Shown here: positions 8,673 to 17,443 of the stretch, in pieces
How the letters are laid out: the number at the start of each line of letters is the position of its first letter
Numbering within the stretch: position 1 is the stretch's first letter
Assembly: GCF_000092125.1 (NCBI RefSeq)
Contig: NC_014212.1
Span: 2,252,001-2,316,000, forward strand
DNA: 64,000 bases
Origin: Allomeiothermus silvanus DSM 9946
Lineage (GTDB): Bacteria; Deinococcota; Deinococci; Deinococcales; Thermaceae
Reading direction: 5' to 3'
Position numbers and translations under genes: made by a program
The notes under the pieces: generated by a model
What the model was told of the DNA's origin: nothing
The model's database searches: none
What the model saw: the letters and a program-made list of their open reading frames with translations, nothing else

Positions 8673-9128
8673 ATGCGCATGAATCATCCCGATGATGCCG
8701 CGCTGGAGGCCCTGGAGCAGCTCACTCTGCATCTGGTGTGGCAGTTCCGGCTAGACCAGCAGCGGGCCTTCGAGCCCTTGGGCATTTCCCCCATGCAAGC
8801 TTTTACCTTGATGGCAGTGCAGGGGGGAATCGAGCAACCCTCGGCGCTAGCTTTCATGATGGATGTTTCGCCCTCAGGGATTTCGCAGATCCTGGCGGGG
8901 CTTGAGGAGCGCGGCTGGGTACGCCGCGAATTAGATAGCAAGAACCGCCGACAGGTGCGGGTGCTGCTTACCGAGGAGGGGAAAGCCATGCTCCGACAAC
9001 TACACACCCGCTGGCGGGAGGTTTCGCGGGAACGATACGCCCGGCTCAGTCCACAGGAGATCGAAATGCTGACCCACAGCTACCGAAAACTATTAGATGA
9101 TCCCCCAGCGCAGGGGGTAAAGCCGTGA
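8673..9128 (+). CDS. MarR-family transcriptional regulator
   Basis: 151 aa from ATG 8673 (ATG 8679 is also possible), probably leaderless. The winged helix-turn-helix is visible: a dimerisation helix at the N-terminus, recognition region SALAFMMDVSPSGISQILAG, and the wing LEERGWVRRELDSKNRRQVR with the family's D-x-x-N-R-R-Q. MarR proteins repress efflux or stress genes until a small ligand binds. It overlaps the first tolC-like gene by four bases (GTGA), so it heads the five-gene efflux operon and probably controls it. The inducing ligand is unknown. Confidence 0.9.
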   Translation: MRMNHPDDAALEALEQLTLHLVWQFRLDQQRAFEPLGISPMQAFTLMAVQGGIEQPSALAFMMDVSPSGISQILAGLEERGWVRRELDSKNRRQVRVLLTEEGKAMLRQLHTRWREVSRERYARLSPQEIEMLTHSYRKLLDDPPAQGVKP

Positions 9129-10387
9129 GTACGGCGACACGCAGCGCTTTGCTGGTGGCTCTGGGCCTCCAGCTAGGGTTGGCCCAAGGGTTTTATGATC
9201 CCCTACAAAACCACCCCTCGCTCGTCCAAGCCCGCCTAGGGCTCGAGGCTGCCCAGGCCCAGCTGCGCGCCCAGGAAAGCCCGGTTATCCTTCAAGCGCA
9301 AGCCGCAAACACTTGGCTCAACTTCCCAGGCCCCATCCCCGATACCCAGGTGGTGAACGCCTCGGTGGGGGTGGCCTTCACCCCCTTCCCCTTCGGCGAC
9401 ACCGCCGACGCCATCACCCAGGCCCGCCTGGGGGTCGAGCAGGCCGCTTTGGGGCTGCGCCAGGCAAAGACCGCCCTCGAGGCCCAGGCCCTGGAGGCCG
9501 CTTACCGGGTGCGGTTGGCTCAGGTGGGGCTGGAGGTCGCCCAGAGCGGGGCCCGGTTGGCTCAAGCCAGCCTGGAGGCGGTGCGGCTGCGCGCCCAGCG
9601 TGAAGCCGCCAGTCCCGCCGAAGTGCGCCAGGCCGAAGCCCAACTCCGCCAGGCCCAGCTGCAAGTAGAAGACGCGGGGCGCACCCTCGAGCTAGCCCGG
9701 CGCAACCTCAGCGACCTGCTGGGAACGGCGAACCTAGAAATCCCGCCCACTCCCCCGCTTCCTCTACCTGCTACCCCCCCGAGCGTGCGCCAAGCCGAGC
9801 TGCAAGTAGCGCAAGCCCAGCTTGCCTACGCCCGCGCCGAGCGGAGCATCTGGCCGGTAGCCCAGGCCAGCTATACCTATAACACCTCGCCCCGCGACAG
9901 CTTCAGCTTGAGCCTCAACAGCCGCACCCTACAGCCCCAGCTCGGCTACAGCTACCAGAACCCTTCGCTAAGCTCAACCGGACAGCCCAGACCGGAAAGC
10001 CAGTTTCAGCTAGGGGTTTCGCTAAACCTAAGCCCCGCGGTCTTCGATGCGCTCGAGGCCGGACGCAAACAAGTCCAGGCTGCCCAGGCCGCGCTCGAGG
10101 CGGCCAAGCGCACCGCCGCGTTGCAAGAAGCTTCGCTACGCTCAGCCTGGCAAGGAGCGGAGGCCCAGGTAGGACTGGCGCAAGCCGCCCTTCAAGATGC
10201 CGAGCGCGCGCTGTCTGAAGCCCGCGAACGCGAACGGCTGGGGCTTACCAGCCCGCTGGCCACGCTCCAGGCCGAACTGGGGCTGGCCCAAGCCCGGCTC
10301 GCGCTCGAGCAGGCCAACCTAAACCGGCTCTCCCGCATCCTAGATTTGTACCGTTTTTACGCCGAGCCCCTTAGTGAGGTGAAGTGA
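9125..10387 (+). CDS. TolC-family outer-membrane efflux protein (with barrel strands)
   Basis: 420 aa starting at GTG 9125, coupled to marR. A signal peptide (LLVALGLQLGLAQG) is followed by two TolC/OEP repeats: long alpha-helical stretches rich in A, Q, E and L, each interrupted by a beta segment. The first strand region is about residues 70-95 (VVNASVGVAFTPFPFGD) and the second about 245-305 (ASYTYNTSPRDSFSLSL to QLGVSLNLSPAVFD). These give the outer-membrane barrel and periplasmic tunnel through which the RND pump exports. It overlaps the next gene by one base (TGATG). Confidence 0.88.
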   Translation: MSTATRSALLVALGLQLGLAQGFYDPLQNHPSLVQARLGLEAAQAQLRAQESPVILQAQAANTWLNFPGPIPDTQVVNASVGVAFTPFPFGDTADAITQARLGVEQAALGLRQAKTALEAQALEAAYRVRLAQVGLEVAQSGARLAQASLEAVRLRAQREAASPAEVRQAEAQLRQAQLQVEDAGRTLELARRNLSDLLGTANLEIPPTPPLPLPATPPSVRQAELQVAQAQLAYARAERSIWPVAQASYTYNTSPRDSFSLSLNSRTLQPQLGYSYQNPSLSSTGQPRPESQFQLGVSLNLSPAVFDALEAGRKQVQAAQAALEAAKRTAALQEASLRSAWQGAEAQVGLAQAALQDAERALSEARERERLGLTSPLATLQAELGLAQARLALEQANLNRLSRILDLYRFYAEPLSEVK

Positions 10388-10512
10388 TGCATGCCCAACG
10401 CCAACCACCAACTGCCGAATGCCACATGCTAGCGCCAAGTCGCGCCATGCGCTCCCTTATTCTGGCTTTCAGCTTTCCGCTGCTAGCTGCTGGCCTGGCG
10501 CAGCAGGCCCAG
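10387..10512. repeat. Heptamer-periodic DNA forming the 5' end of the second tolC-like gene
   Basis: The first 45 nt read ATGCCCA ACGCCAA CCACCAA CTGCCGA ATGCCAC, a 7-nt period with GCC in nearly every unit. A second tract at about 10468-10500 (GGCTTTC AGCTTTC CGCTGCT AGCTGCT) encodes the signal-peptide core. Confidence 0.5.
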
Positions 10513-11448
10513 CCCCTCACCCTCCAGGCCGCCCTGGCCAAAGCGACCGAGCAAGCCCCGGTGCAAAGCGCACAGACCGAACTCTCCGATGCCCAAGCTA
10601 GCCTCCAACGCACCCTGGCGGACCCCCTACTCACCCGCCCGGTGCGGTTACAGGCTGAACAACGACTAGCCCTGGCCCAGGCTAATTTGAACCGGGCCAA
10701 GGCCCAAGCGGAGAGCAGCATCGTGCAGGCGTATACCCAAGTCCTTGAGGCTGAGCAACAGGTAGTGCTGGCTAAGAAGTCCGCGGAGCTGGCCCAGCGC
10801 AACCTCGAAGTAGCCCAGATCCGTCAGAAAAACGGTTCCGGCACCGCGCTCGAGACCAAAAACGCCCAAGCGCGCCTGGAGGATGCCCGGCGCAACCAAG
10901 CCTTCGCCGAACAGGCATTAGCCAATGCCCGCAGCAACCTACGCAGTCTGGTCGGGGAATTCACGGAGCTGGCCCCGCTAGCGACGGCCCCTTTGCTGCC
11001 CGAAAGAACCCTGCTGCAAGCCCTGCTCGAGCAGAACCCCGACGTAGTGCAGGCGCAGCAGCGGGTCGAACTCGCCAACCTACAAGCCGAGCTGCTCGAC
11101 CCCAGCTATGCTGCCCAAGCCGATATCGACGCGGCCAAGGCCCGCGCCGAGCAGGCCGCTGCAGCAGCACGAGAGGTACGCCGAGGCCTGAGCCTGCAGT
11201 ACGATAACCTATACGCGCAAGCCCAAAACGCCTGGCGTGCCCTTTCTATCCAACAAGCCTTGGTGCAGAACGCCCGGGAACAGTTGGCTGCCGATAAGTG
11301 CCGGCTCGACTCAGGGCTGATCTCCCCGCTGGCCTATGCCCAGTCCGAGCTGGCCGCGATCCAGGCCGAGTTGGCAGCCTTGCAGGCCCAAGGCAACTAC
11401 CTGCGGGCTTTGTATGGGCTGTATGCGGGCAGCGCAGGAGGGCGCTAG
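10387..11448 (+). CDS. TolC-like coiled-coil protein lacking visible barrel strands
   Basis: About 353 aa if begun at ATG 10387; a later ATG giving MRSLILAFSFPLLAAGLAQQ would start directly at the signal peptide. The helical halves of the TolC/OEP family are present (AQANLNRAKAQAESSIVQAY, then LRSLVGEF, and a second helical half ending in LRALYGLYAG). The beta-strand segments that form the outer-membrane barrel, obvious in the preceding gene, are not visible: residues about 225-290 stay helical (SYAAQADIDAAKARAEQAAA). It may be a periplasmic helper, a degenerate duplicate, or a half of a hetero-oligomeric channel. The 5' end is made of heptamer repeats, so the leading residues may not be functional. 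Confidence 0.75.
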   Translation: MHAQRQPPTAECHMLAPSRAMRSLILAFSFPLLAAGLAQQAQPLTLQAALAKATEQAPVQSAQTELSDAQASLQRTLADPLLTRPVRLQAEQRLALAQANLNRAKAQAESSIVQAYTQVLEAEQQVVLAKKSAELAQRNLEVAQIRQKNGSGTALETKNAQARLEDARRNQAFAEQALANARSNLRSLVGEFTELAPLATAPLLPERTLLQALLEQNPDVVQAQQRVELANLQAELLDPSYAAQADIDAAKARAEQAAAAAREVRRGLSLQYDNLYAQAQNAWRALSIQQALVQNAREQLAADKCRLDSGLISPLAYAQSELAAIQAELAALQAQGNYLRALYGLYAGSAGGR

Positions 11449-11450
11449 CC

Positions 11451-12692
11451 ATGCAAAACGCCAAACCCACGACGCTAAGCGCCCGGCATGGGTTGGTGCT
11501 GCTGGCGGTGGCTGGCCTGCTCCTATCGGGCTGTAACAACCGCCGGGGAAACGTGGAAGCGACTACAGCCACCCCCACCCAAGCCGCGCCTCGGGTTACC
11601 AAAGTCCGGGCGGTAACCCTCAAGGAAGGGGTCTTGACCGTGAGCCGTACTGCCGGGGCTACGTTGGCCCCGCTACGGGAAAGCAATGTGGCCTCGAGCG
11701 CCAGCGGCAAGGTGCTGGCGGTGCTGGTCGAGGAGGGCAGCCGGGTCGGGGCGGGCCAAACGGTGCTGCGGCTCGATGACGCAACCGCCCGCACCGCGGT
11801 ACAAAACGCCGAACTGGCGCTGGAGCAAGCCAGGATCAACCTCGAGCGCACCTCGCGCTCCACCGAAGGCAGCCTGGCTCCCCTTCAGGCCGCCCTCCAG
11901 GCGGCACAAGCCAATCTGCAGGTGGCCCAACGGCGCTATACCGAGGGCCAGCAGCTTTTCCGGGTGGGGGCTATAGCCCAGGTGGAACTCACCAGCCTGG
12001 AGGCCGCGCTGGGCCAGGCCAAGTCCAACGCCGAAAACGCCCGCGAGGCGCTCGAGCGGGCTCAGCGGGCCAACCGTGAAGATCTGGCGTTGCTGCGGGT
12101 GCAGGTCCAACAGGCCGAAGCCCAACTGGCCCAGGCCCGGCGCGCCCTAGCCGACACCGAGGTCAAGGCTCCTTTTGCTGGGGTGGTAGCAGAAGTGTAC
12201 GTCAACCCTGGGGAGTTCGTAGCAGCGGGCTCGCGGGCTTTCCGACTGGCCGATGTCCGCCGGCTCGAGGCCAAATTTCGCATCCCTCCCTCGGAAGCGG
12301 CCAAGCTCGCCCCGGGAACCGGGCTGAACCTCGACTACGGCGGCCAAACTTACTTCGCCCGCCTCAGCCGCACCAGCCAGATCCCCGGTACTGACCGGCT
12401 AGTAGAAGCGGTGGCCACCCTTCAGGCCCCCCTTCCGCCCGGAGCCAGCGCCAGCGTGCGTTATACCCTCGAGATAGCTAAGGGGGTAATCGCGCCTAGC
12501 GGAGCTTTGCTACCGGGCGAACAACCTAGGGTCATGCTCGTGGAAAACGGTAAGGCCAAAGCTGTAAAGGTGGAGATCTTGGGCGATAACGGCAGCCAGC
12601 TAGCTCTACGGGGCGTCAGCGCGGGAAGCCAGGTGGTGTTTCCCGTCCCCGCCAGCCTGCGCAGCGGGGACGCGCTCGAGGTGATCCGGTGA
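11451..12692 (+). CDS. RND efflux periplasmic adaptor (HlyD/AcrA family), lipoprotein
   Basis: 413 aa from ATG 11451; AGGAGG lies eight bases upstream. A lipoprotein signal (VAGLLLSGC) anchors it. Lipoyl half-motif LRESNVASSASGKVLAVLVE, a long helical hairpin (about residues 115-225, rich in A, Q, L and E) and the second lipoyl half VKAPFAGVVAEVYVNPGEFV follow in order, then beta-barrel and membrane-proximal domains. It bridges the inner-membrane RND pump and a TolC channel. Gene order tolC-tolC-adaptor-RND and short spacings show one operon. The N-terminal codons continue the 7-nt repeat pattern. Confidence 0.93.
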   Translation: MQNAKPTTLSARHGLVLLAVAGLLLSGCNNRRGNVEATTATPTQAAPRVTKVRAVTLKEGVLTVSRTAGATLAPLRESNVASSASGKVLAVLVEEGSRVGAGQTVLRLDDATARTAVQNAELALEQARINLERTSRSTEGSLAPLQAALQAAQANLQVAQRRYTEGQQLFRVGAIAQVELTSLEAALGQAKSNAENAREALERAQRANREDLALLRVQVQQAEAQLAQARRALADTEVKAPFAGVVAEVYVNPGEFVAAGSRAFRLADVRRLEAKFRIPPSEAAKLAPGTGLNLDYGGQTYFARLSRTSQIPGTDRLVEAVATLQAPLPPGASASVRYTLEIAKGVIAPSGALLPGEQPRVMLVENGKAKAVKVEILGDNGSQLALRGVSAGSQVVFPVPASLRSGDALEVIR

Positions 12693-12713
12693 AGCGGGGT
12701 GGGAGGTCAGGCT

Positions 12714-15700
12714 ATGCGTGAAAGCCCCATCGTCAGGTTCTTCGTCGAGCGTTTCGTCTTCTCCACGGCTGCGTTTCTAACGCTGGTGTTGTTCGGGCTG
12801 TTGGCAGCCAGAGGCCTAGGGGTGGACTTGCTGCCCAAGTTCGAGTTTCCTGTCGTCGCCATCAGCACTGCTTACCCCGGAGCGGGCCCGGAGGAGATCG
12901 AAAGCCAGATCTCCAAACCCATCGAGGAGGCCCTCTCAACCCTCTCGGGCATCGACCAGATTGCCTCTCAGTCCAGCGAGGGGTTCTCTTTGGTGATCGC
13001 CCAGTTCAAGTATGGCACCTCCGTAAACCAGGCCGCCACCGACGTCTCCCAGCGGATCGCGGCGGTACGCGGGCAGCTTCCTCGCGACGCGGAGGCCCCG
13101 GTGGTGCAAAAATTCGACCCGGCTGCGCAGCCTATTCTGAGCGTGGCGGTCTCGGCGGAAGGGCGTGACCTCAGGACCGTGGCGGACTGGGTAGAGAACC
13201 AGCTCAAACCTCGGCTACAGCTGGTGAGCGGGGTGGCCGACCTACAGGTGGAGGGCAATCCCAAACGTCAGGTCCAGGTGCTGGTAGACCCCTGGAAGCT
13301 CGCCGACTATGGCCTCTCGGCTAGCCAAGTGGTAGCCGCGGTGCAGGCCTCGGCCCTAGCAGTTCCGGCAGGAAGCCAGGAACAAGACGGGCAGCGCCTG
13401 CTATACAGCCTGCGCAACCAGCCTCAGACCGCCGCGGACGTAACCCGGATCGTAGTGGACCCCAACCGCGGCCTCAAGATAGCCGACGTGGCAAGCGTGC
13501 GCGATACCCAGGCCGAGGCTACCCGCTACACCCGGCTTTCCGGCCAGCCCATCGTACTCTTGAACGTCCGCAAGACCCCCGATGCCAACGCAGTGGCGGT
13601 AGCCCAGGGGATCAAGAAAACCCTCGCCAACACCAGCCTTCCTTCGGGTTATCGCGTGAGCATCACCAACGACACCACCACCTTTATCGAAGCTACCGTC
13701 AACGACACCTGGAAGGAAGTTTTTCTGGTAGTAGGGGTGGTCTCGTTTATCGTGCTGATCTTTTTGGGCAAGCTCAACTCGGTGTTCTCGGTGGTACTGG
13801 CCATCCCCATTACCTTGGCGGGGGCTCTGCTCATCTTTGGGCTGTTGGGCTTCACCTTCAACATCATCAGCCTGCTCGCCATCATCGTGGCGGTGGGCAT
13901 CGTGGTGGACGACTCCATCGTGGTGGCTGAGAACATCGATCGTTACCGCCGCCAAAACTACAGCCTTCCCGATGCGGTGATGAAAGCTACCAAGGGATTT
14001 TTATCCCGCGAGGACGCCGCCGTCCTAACCGAGCACATCGCCCGCTACCAGGCCCAGGGATACTCGCTGCACCAAGCGGTGAGCAAGGGCAGCGGCGAAC
14101 TCCTTTCCGCCGAGGACGTACAAACCGTCACTGAAAGCATCGAGGCCTATCTGAGCCAACCCTATAGCCTCAAGGACGCGGTGCTCAAGGGCACTACCGA
14201 GGTGCTCTCGGCGGTTTCGGCAGCCACCCTCTCGCTCTTAGCGGTGTTTTTGCCGATCAGCTTCTTGCCCGGAGCGGTGGGGCAGTTCTTCCGGGAATTC
14301 GGGCTGGTGTTGGCCGCAGCTATCTTCTTTAGCTGGCTCGAGGCGCTTTTCTTCCTCACGGTGCGTCTGGCTTATCTGCCGGATCCCATCCCGCCGTCGT
14401 GGCAGCAAGTAGTTAGGCGGGCTCGAGACCTGAGAGGGGATCTTGGCTGGGCGATCCGATCCGAGATCTACCGGGATCCTGATCTTCCGGCTTCCGCCAA
14501 ATTCCTCCATGCGCTGCTGACTCCTTTCCGGCTGGTGCTGGTCCCATTCCGCTGGCTGGGAGCGCTGCTGGCAGGCATCCTGGGAGCCACCACCCTAAGC
14601 CTCCACACCGCCTCCGAGTACGGCTTCGACCGGCTGCGCAACAGCTATGCCCGGAGCCTGGCTTGGCTCCTGCCGCGCAGCCCATGGGTGCTCCTCGCAG
14701 GTATTCTATTTTTCCTCTCTATTGCCTGGGTAGCCCCACAAATCCCCTTCAACTTCACGCCCAAGTCGGATGGCGGCATCATCAACATCCGGCTCAAGCT
14801 GCCCAAGGGCACCGCGCTTTCCCAAACCGACCGCCTAACCCGGCGCCTCGAGGATTACCTGCTGGCCCAGCCCTACGTCAAGGAGGTGCTAACCGAAGTG
14901 GGGGCCTCGAGCACCGGCATCGGCACCGGCAACCCCGAGCGTTCCAGCCTGACTGTGAACCTAGTGGATAAACACCAACGCGAGAACATCTACGCCATCG
15001 TGCCCAAGCTCGATACCCAGTTGCAGAACATCCTCGCCGACCACCCCGAGGCCGAACTCAAGGTCAAGGCCGCGGAGGGTGGACCCGGCGGCGATGATTT
15101 CCAGTTCACCCTCTCGGCCCCTACCCAGGCCCTGTTGGAGGAGCGCAACAACCGAGCCCTGGAGATCCTCAAGAGCATCCCCGCCCTCACTAACATCAGC
15201 AGTTCGCTAGCCGAGAAGACCGCTGAGCGGGTGCTGGTACCTAACCAAGCTGCTCTGGTGGGCACCGGCCTGACCCCGAGCGATCTGGCCCAAGTACTTA
15301 GGATCTATAACGCGGGCGTGGAGGCGGGCAAGCTGCGCGCAGGGGGCGAGGAAACTCCCATCGTGGTCAAGGCCGACCCGACCCTAGTCCCCGACCAAAA
15401 CGCCCTGCAATCGTTACCGGTGTTTTCCCAGACATTGCGGCAATCCCTCCCGCTTTCCCTCCTAAGCAGCTTCGAAAGCCGCCAGAGCCCCGCCACCCTA
15501 GCCCGCAACAATCAGGCTTTCTCCACCGGGATCACCGCCAACCTGGCCCCCGGAGCCAGTGGCGGGGTACTGCAGTACAGCCAGCAGATCCAACGCGAGC
15601 TCGAGCGGCAAGGGGTACTCAAGGACGGGGTACGGCTCGAGAGCACCGGTGGCACCGCCTTCGCCAGTGACCTCTTCGAGGCTTTACCCATCGCATTCGG

Positions 15701-16214
15701 GCTCTCGGTGCTGCTCAACTACCTGGTGATCGCCAGCCAGTTCAACGCCTTCCGCTACCCGCTCTACCTGCTCGTACCGATTCCGTTGGCTTTAGTAGGT
15801 GCTTTCTGGGCCTTGTTCCTCTTCCGCAGCGGCCTGGACGTAGTGAGCGTGCTGGGGTTAGTGCTGCTCAACGGCTTAGTCACCAAAAACGCCATCCTGC
15901 TCCTCGATTTTGCGGTGCGTCAAGCTCGGGAAAAGCCTCTTTTCGATGCCTTGGTGGAAGCTGCCCGGCTACGGCTACGCCCCATCCTGATGACCACCCT
16001 GACCGTGCTGATCATCTCGATCCCGCTGATCCTGGCCAGCGGGGAGGGCTCAGAGTTCCGTAAACCCCTTGGCATTATCATCCTGGGTGGGGTGACGACC
16101 TCGACCTTCCTGACTTTGTTTGTGGTTCCAGCAGCGTTTTATCTATTCGAGCGGCGGCGCTACGCGAAATTGCAGCAGGAGGCTCAGCTCACTCTGGTTC
16201 CGGCGGGGGATTGA
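12714..16214 (+). CDS. RND-family efflux permease with a triplicated cytoplasmic loop
   Basis: 1166 aa from ATG 12714, with GGGAGGT upstream. It is a proton-driven inner-membrane pump with two large periplasmic porter domains and 12 predicted helices. The proton-relay residues are present: DDSIVVAEN in TM4 (Asp pair at about 401-402) and VTKNAILLLDF in TM10. Porter motifs include PGAGPEEIESQISKPIEEAL near residue 50. Unusually, the loop after TM4 holds three tandem 34-residue units starting at residues 408, 442 and 476 (IDRYRRQNYSL, IARYQAQGYSL, IEAYLSQPYSL); other RND pumps have one. The region between TM6 and TM7 is also extended (about 560-660). The substrate is unknown. Confidence 0.93.
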   Translation: MRESPIVRFFVERFVFSTAAFLTLVLFGLLAARGLGVDLLPKFEFPVVAISTAYPGAGPEEIESQISKPIEEALSTLSGIDQIASQSSEGFSLVIAQFKYGTSVNQAATDVSQRIAAVRGQLPRDAEAPVVQKFDPAAQPILSVAVSAEGRDLRTVADWVENQLKPRLQLVSGVADLQVEGNPKRQVQVLVDPWKLADYGLSASQVVAAVQASALAVPAGSQEQDGQRLLYSLRNQPQTAADVTRIVVDPNRGLKIADVASVRDTQAEATRYTRLSGQPIVLLNVRKTPDANAVAVAQGIKKTLANTSLPSGYRVSITNDTTTFIEATVNDTWKEVFLVVGVVSFIVLIFLGKLNSVFSVVLAIPITLAGALLIFGLLGFTFNIISLLAIIVAVGIVVDDSIVVAENIDRYRRQNYSLPDAVMKATKGFLSREDAAVLTEHIARYQAQGYSLHQAVSKGSGELLSAEDVQTVTESIEAYLSQPYSLKDAVLKGTTEVLSAVSAATLSLLAVFLPISFLPGAVGQFFREFGLVLAAAIFFSWLEALFFLTVRLAYLPDPIPPSWQQVVRRARDLRGDLGWAIRSEIYRDPDLPASAKFLHALLTPFRLVLVPFRWLGALLAGILGATTLSLHTASEYGFDRLRNSYARSLAWLLPRSPWVLLAGILFFLSIAWVAPQIPFNFTPKSDGGIINIRLKLPKGTALSQTDRLTRRLEDYLLAQPYVKEVLTEVGASSTGIGTGNPERSSLTVNLVDKHQRENIYAIVPKLDTQLQNILADHPEAELKVKAAEGGPGGDDFQFTLSAPTQALLEERNNRALEILKSIPALTNISSSLAEKTAERVLVPNQAALVGTGLTPSDLAQVLRIYNAGVEAGKLRAGGEETPIVVKADPTLVPDQNALQSLPVFSQTLRQSLPLSLLSSFESRQSPATLARNNQAFSTGITANLAPGASGGVLQYSQQIQRELERQGVLKDGVRLESTGGTAFASDLFEALPIAFGLSVLLNYLVIASQFNAFRYPLYLLVPIPLALVGAFWALFLFRSGLDVVSVLGLVLLNGLVTKNAILLLDFAVRQAREKPLFDALVEAARLRLRPILMTTLTVLIISIPLILASGEGSEFRKPLGIIILGGVTTSTFLTLFVVPAAFYLFERRRYAKLQQEAQLTLVPAGD

Positions 16215-16243
16215 CGTATGCTGTGTGATACAACGGTAAGCGA

Positions 16244-16576
16244 ATGAAGGCGGCCCAGACCCTCCAAAAAGCCCTCCGGCTGCTCGAGCGCGGCCAGTGG
16301 AATTCTGCCCTTGAGGAGCTGCGCCTGGCAATCCACTATGCAGGCCGAGAAAATGACCTCGTCACCGAGGTGCAAGCCCGGGTAGCCTTAGGCGGAGCGC
16401 TGCTAAGCGCCCCTTTCGCCAGCATGCAGCAAGGCAGCCGGGCGTTGCCGTTGCGAGAAGCCCGGATCCAGCTCGAGCAGGCCCTCAAGCTAGCAGCAGG
16501 GCTCGAGGATCAAGACCTGGTGCGCGCCGAGGTCAGCCGCGCTCACGAATTGCTAGGCGCGCTCCCACAGACGTGA
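16244..16576 (+). CDS. Small helical protein with TPR-like repeats
   Basis: 110 aa. It is almost wholly alpha-helical, with patterns such as ALRLLERGQWNSALEELRLA and a further pair of helices near the C-terminus that resemble tetratricopeptide repeats. It has no signal peptide. It follows the RND gene by 30 nt and could be read through from the efflux operon or from its own weak promoter. No function can be assigned. Confidence 0.6.
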   Translation: MKAAQTLQKALRLLERGQWNSALEELRLAIHYAGRENDLVTEVQARVALGGALLSAPFASMQQGSRALPLREARIQLEQALKLAAGLEDQDLVRAEVSRAHELLGALPQT

Positions 16577-16611
16577 GGATCAGTCTCGTACGTGGTAGGC
16601 CGGACAAGGCG

Positions 16612-16617
16612 GATACT
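16612..16617 (+). promoter_or_regulatory. -10 element (GATACT) of the hydrolase gene
   Basis: GATACT is followed by five T and ATG 16623, with no ribosome binding site: a leaderless arrangement. Confidence 0.45.
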
Positions 16618-16622
16618 TTTTT

Positions 16623-17384
16623 ATGAGCCAACCCCAGCGTGCTCCTTTCGTCAACAAGCGCTTTTGGCTGTTCTTTTTTGGCGGGATGTTCTTCCTGGCC
16701 GGTGCGGTGGCCCTATATGTATGGTTCGCCTTGCGCCCGCTCCCGGCTGCACCCGAAGCTGCCCAGGCCCTGCAATCGGACGCTCGGGTGAGTGTGCAGC
16801 AGACTTCCTACGGATACGACTTCATCCCCCTCGGCACACCCAAAGGGGGCTTGGCCTTTTACCCCGGCGGGCGGGTTGAGTACACCGCCTATGCCCCGTT
16901 GATGCGCCAAATCGCCGAATTCGGTTACCGGGTCGCTTTGATGTGGGTCCCCTTTGGCCTCGCCGTCACTGCCGAAAACAAGGCCCAAGAGCCGATCGCC
17001 GCGCACCCTGAACTGGCCTGGGCGGTGGGCGGGCACAGCGTGGGTGGCGTTGCTGCTTCTACTTTTGCCAGCGGGGATTCCCGCGTTCGGGCACTGGTGC
17101 TTTTCGCTGCATACCCACGGATGGACCTAAGCGCTACCACCATCCCGACCTTAGCCCTCTTTGGCTCAAAAGACGGGGTGCTGCCGCCGGAAGAAGCTCG
17201 GCAGCGCGCTCGACTCTTACCCAAGGGAGCCGAGGTGCGCTTTCTGGAGGGCTTCAACCACTCTTCCTATGGAGCCTACGGCCCTCAGCCAGGCGACCAA
17301 GCAGCAACGGTGGAGAAGCTAGCCGGTTGGCGGATCGTCTCGAGGGAAGTAGTAGCTTTCCTGGAAAAACACCTGCAGCCATAA
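16623..17384 (+). CDS. Membrane-anchored alpha/beta hydrolase
   Basis: 253 aa. One N-terminal helix (LFFFGGMFFLAGAVALYVWF, about residues 15-35) anchors the catalytic domain, probably outside the cytoplasmic membrane. The nucleophile elbow GHSVGG (Ser at about residue 142), an acid in FGSKDGVLP and His in GFNHSSYG give a complete Ser-Asp-His triad in order. Length and motifs fit the alpha/beta hydrolase group that includes YqjL/YvaM-like proteins and dienelactone-hydrolase-like folds. The substrate is unknown. It stands between the efflux operon and an MFS transporter on the same strand. Confidence 0.8.
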   Translation: MSQPQRAPFVNKRFWLFFFGGMFFLAGAVALYVWFALRPLPAAPEAAQALQSDARVSVQQTSYGYDFIPLGTPKGGLAFYPGGRVEYTAYAPLMRQIAEFGYRVALMWVPFGLAVTAENKAQEPIAAHPELAWAVGGHSVGGVAASTFASGDSRVRALVLFAAYPRMDLSATTIPTLALFGSKDGVLPPEEARQRARLLPKGAEVRFLEGFNHSSYGAYGPQPGDQAATVEKLAGWRIVSREVVAFLEKHLQP

Positions 17385-17431
17385 TCCCATCTCGCCAAGT
17401 CCAACCAAGCACCCCGAAATAGCTGGAGGAA

Positions 17432-17437
17432 TATACT
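17432..17437 (+). promoter_or_regulatory. -10 element (TATACT) of the MFS gene
   Basis: TATACT is followed by CTCCTC and ATG 17444. A GGAGGA sequence lies just upstream of the -10, so it is not a ribosome binding site for this start if transcription begins at the ATG. Confidence 0.5.
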
Positions 17438-17443
17438 CTCCTC

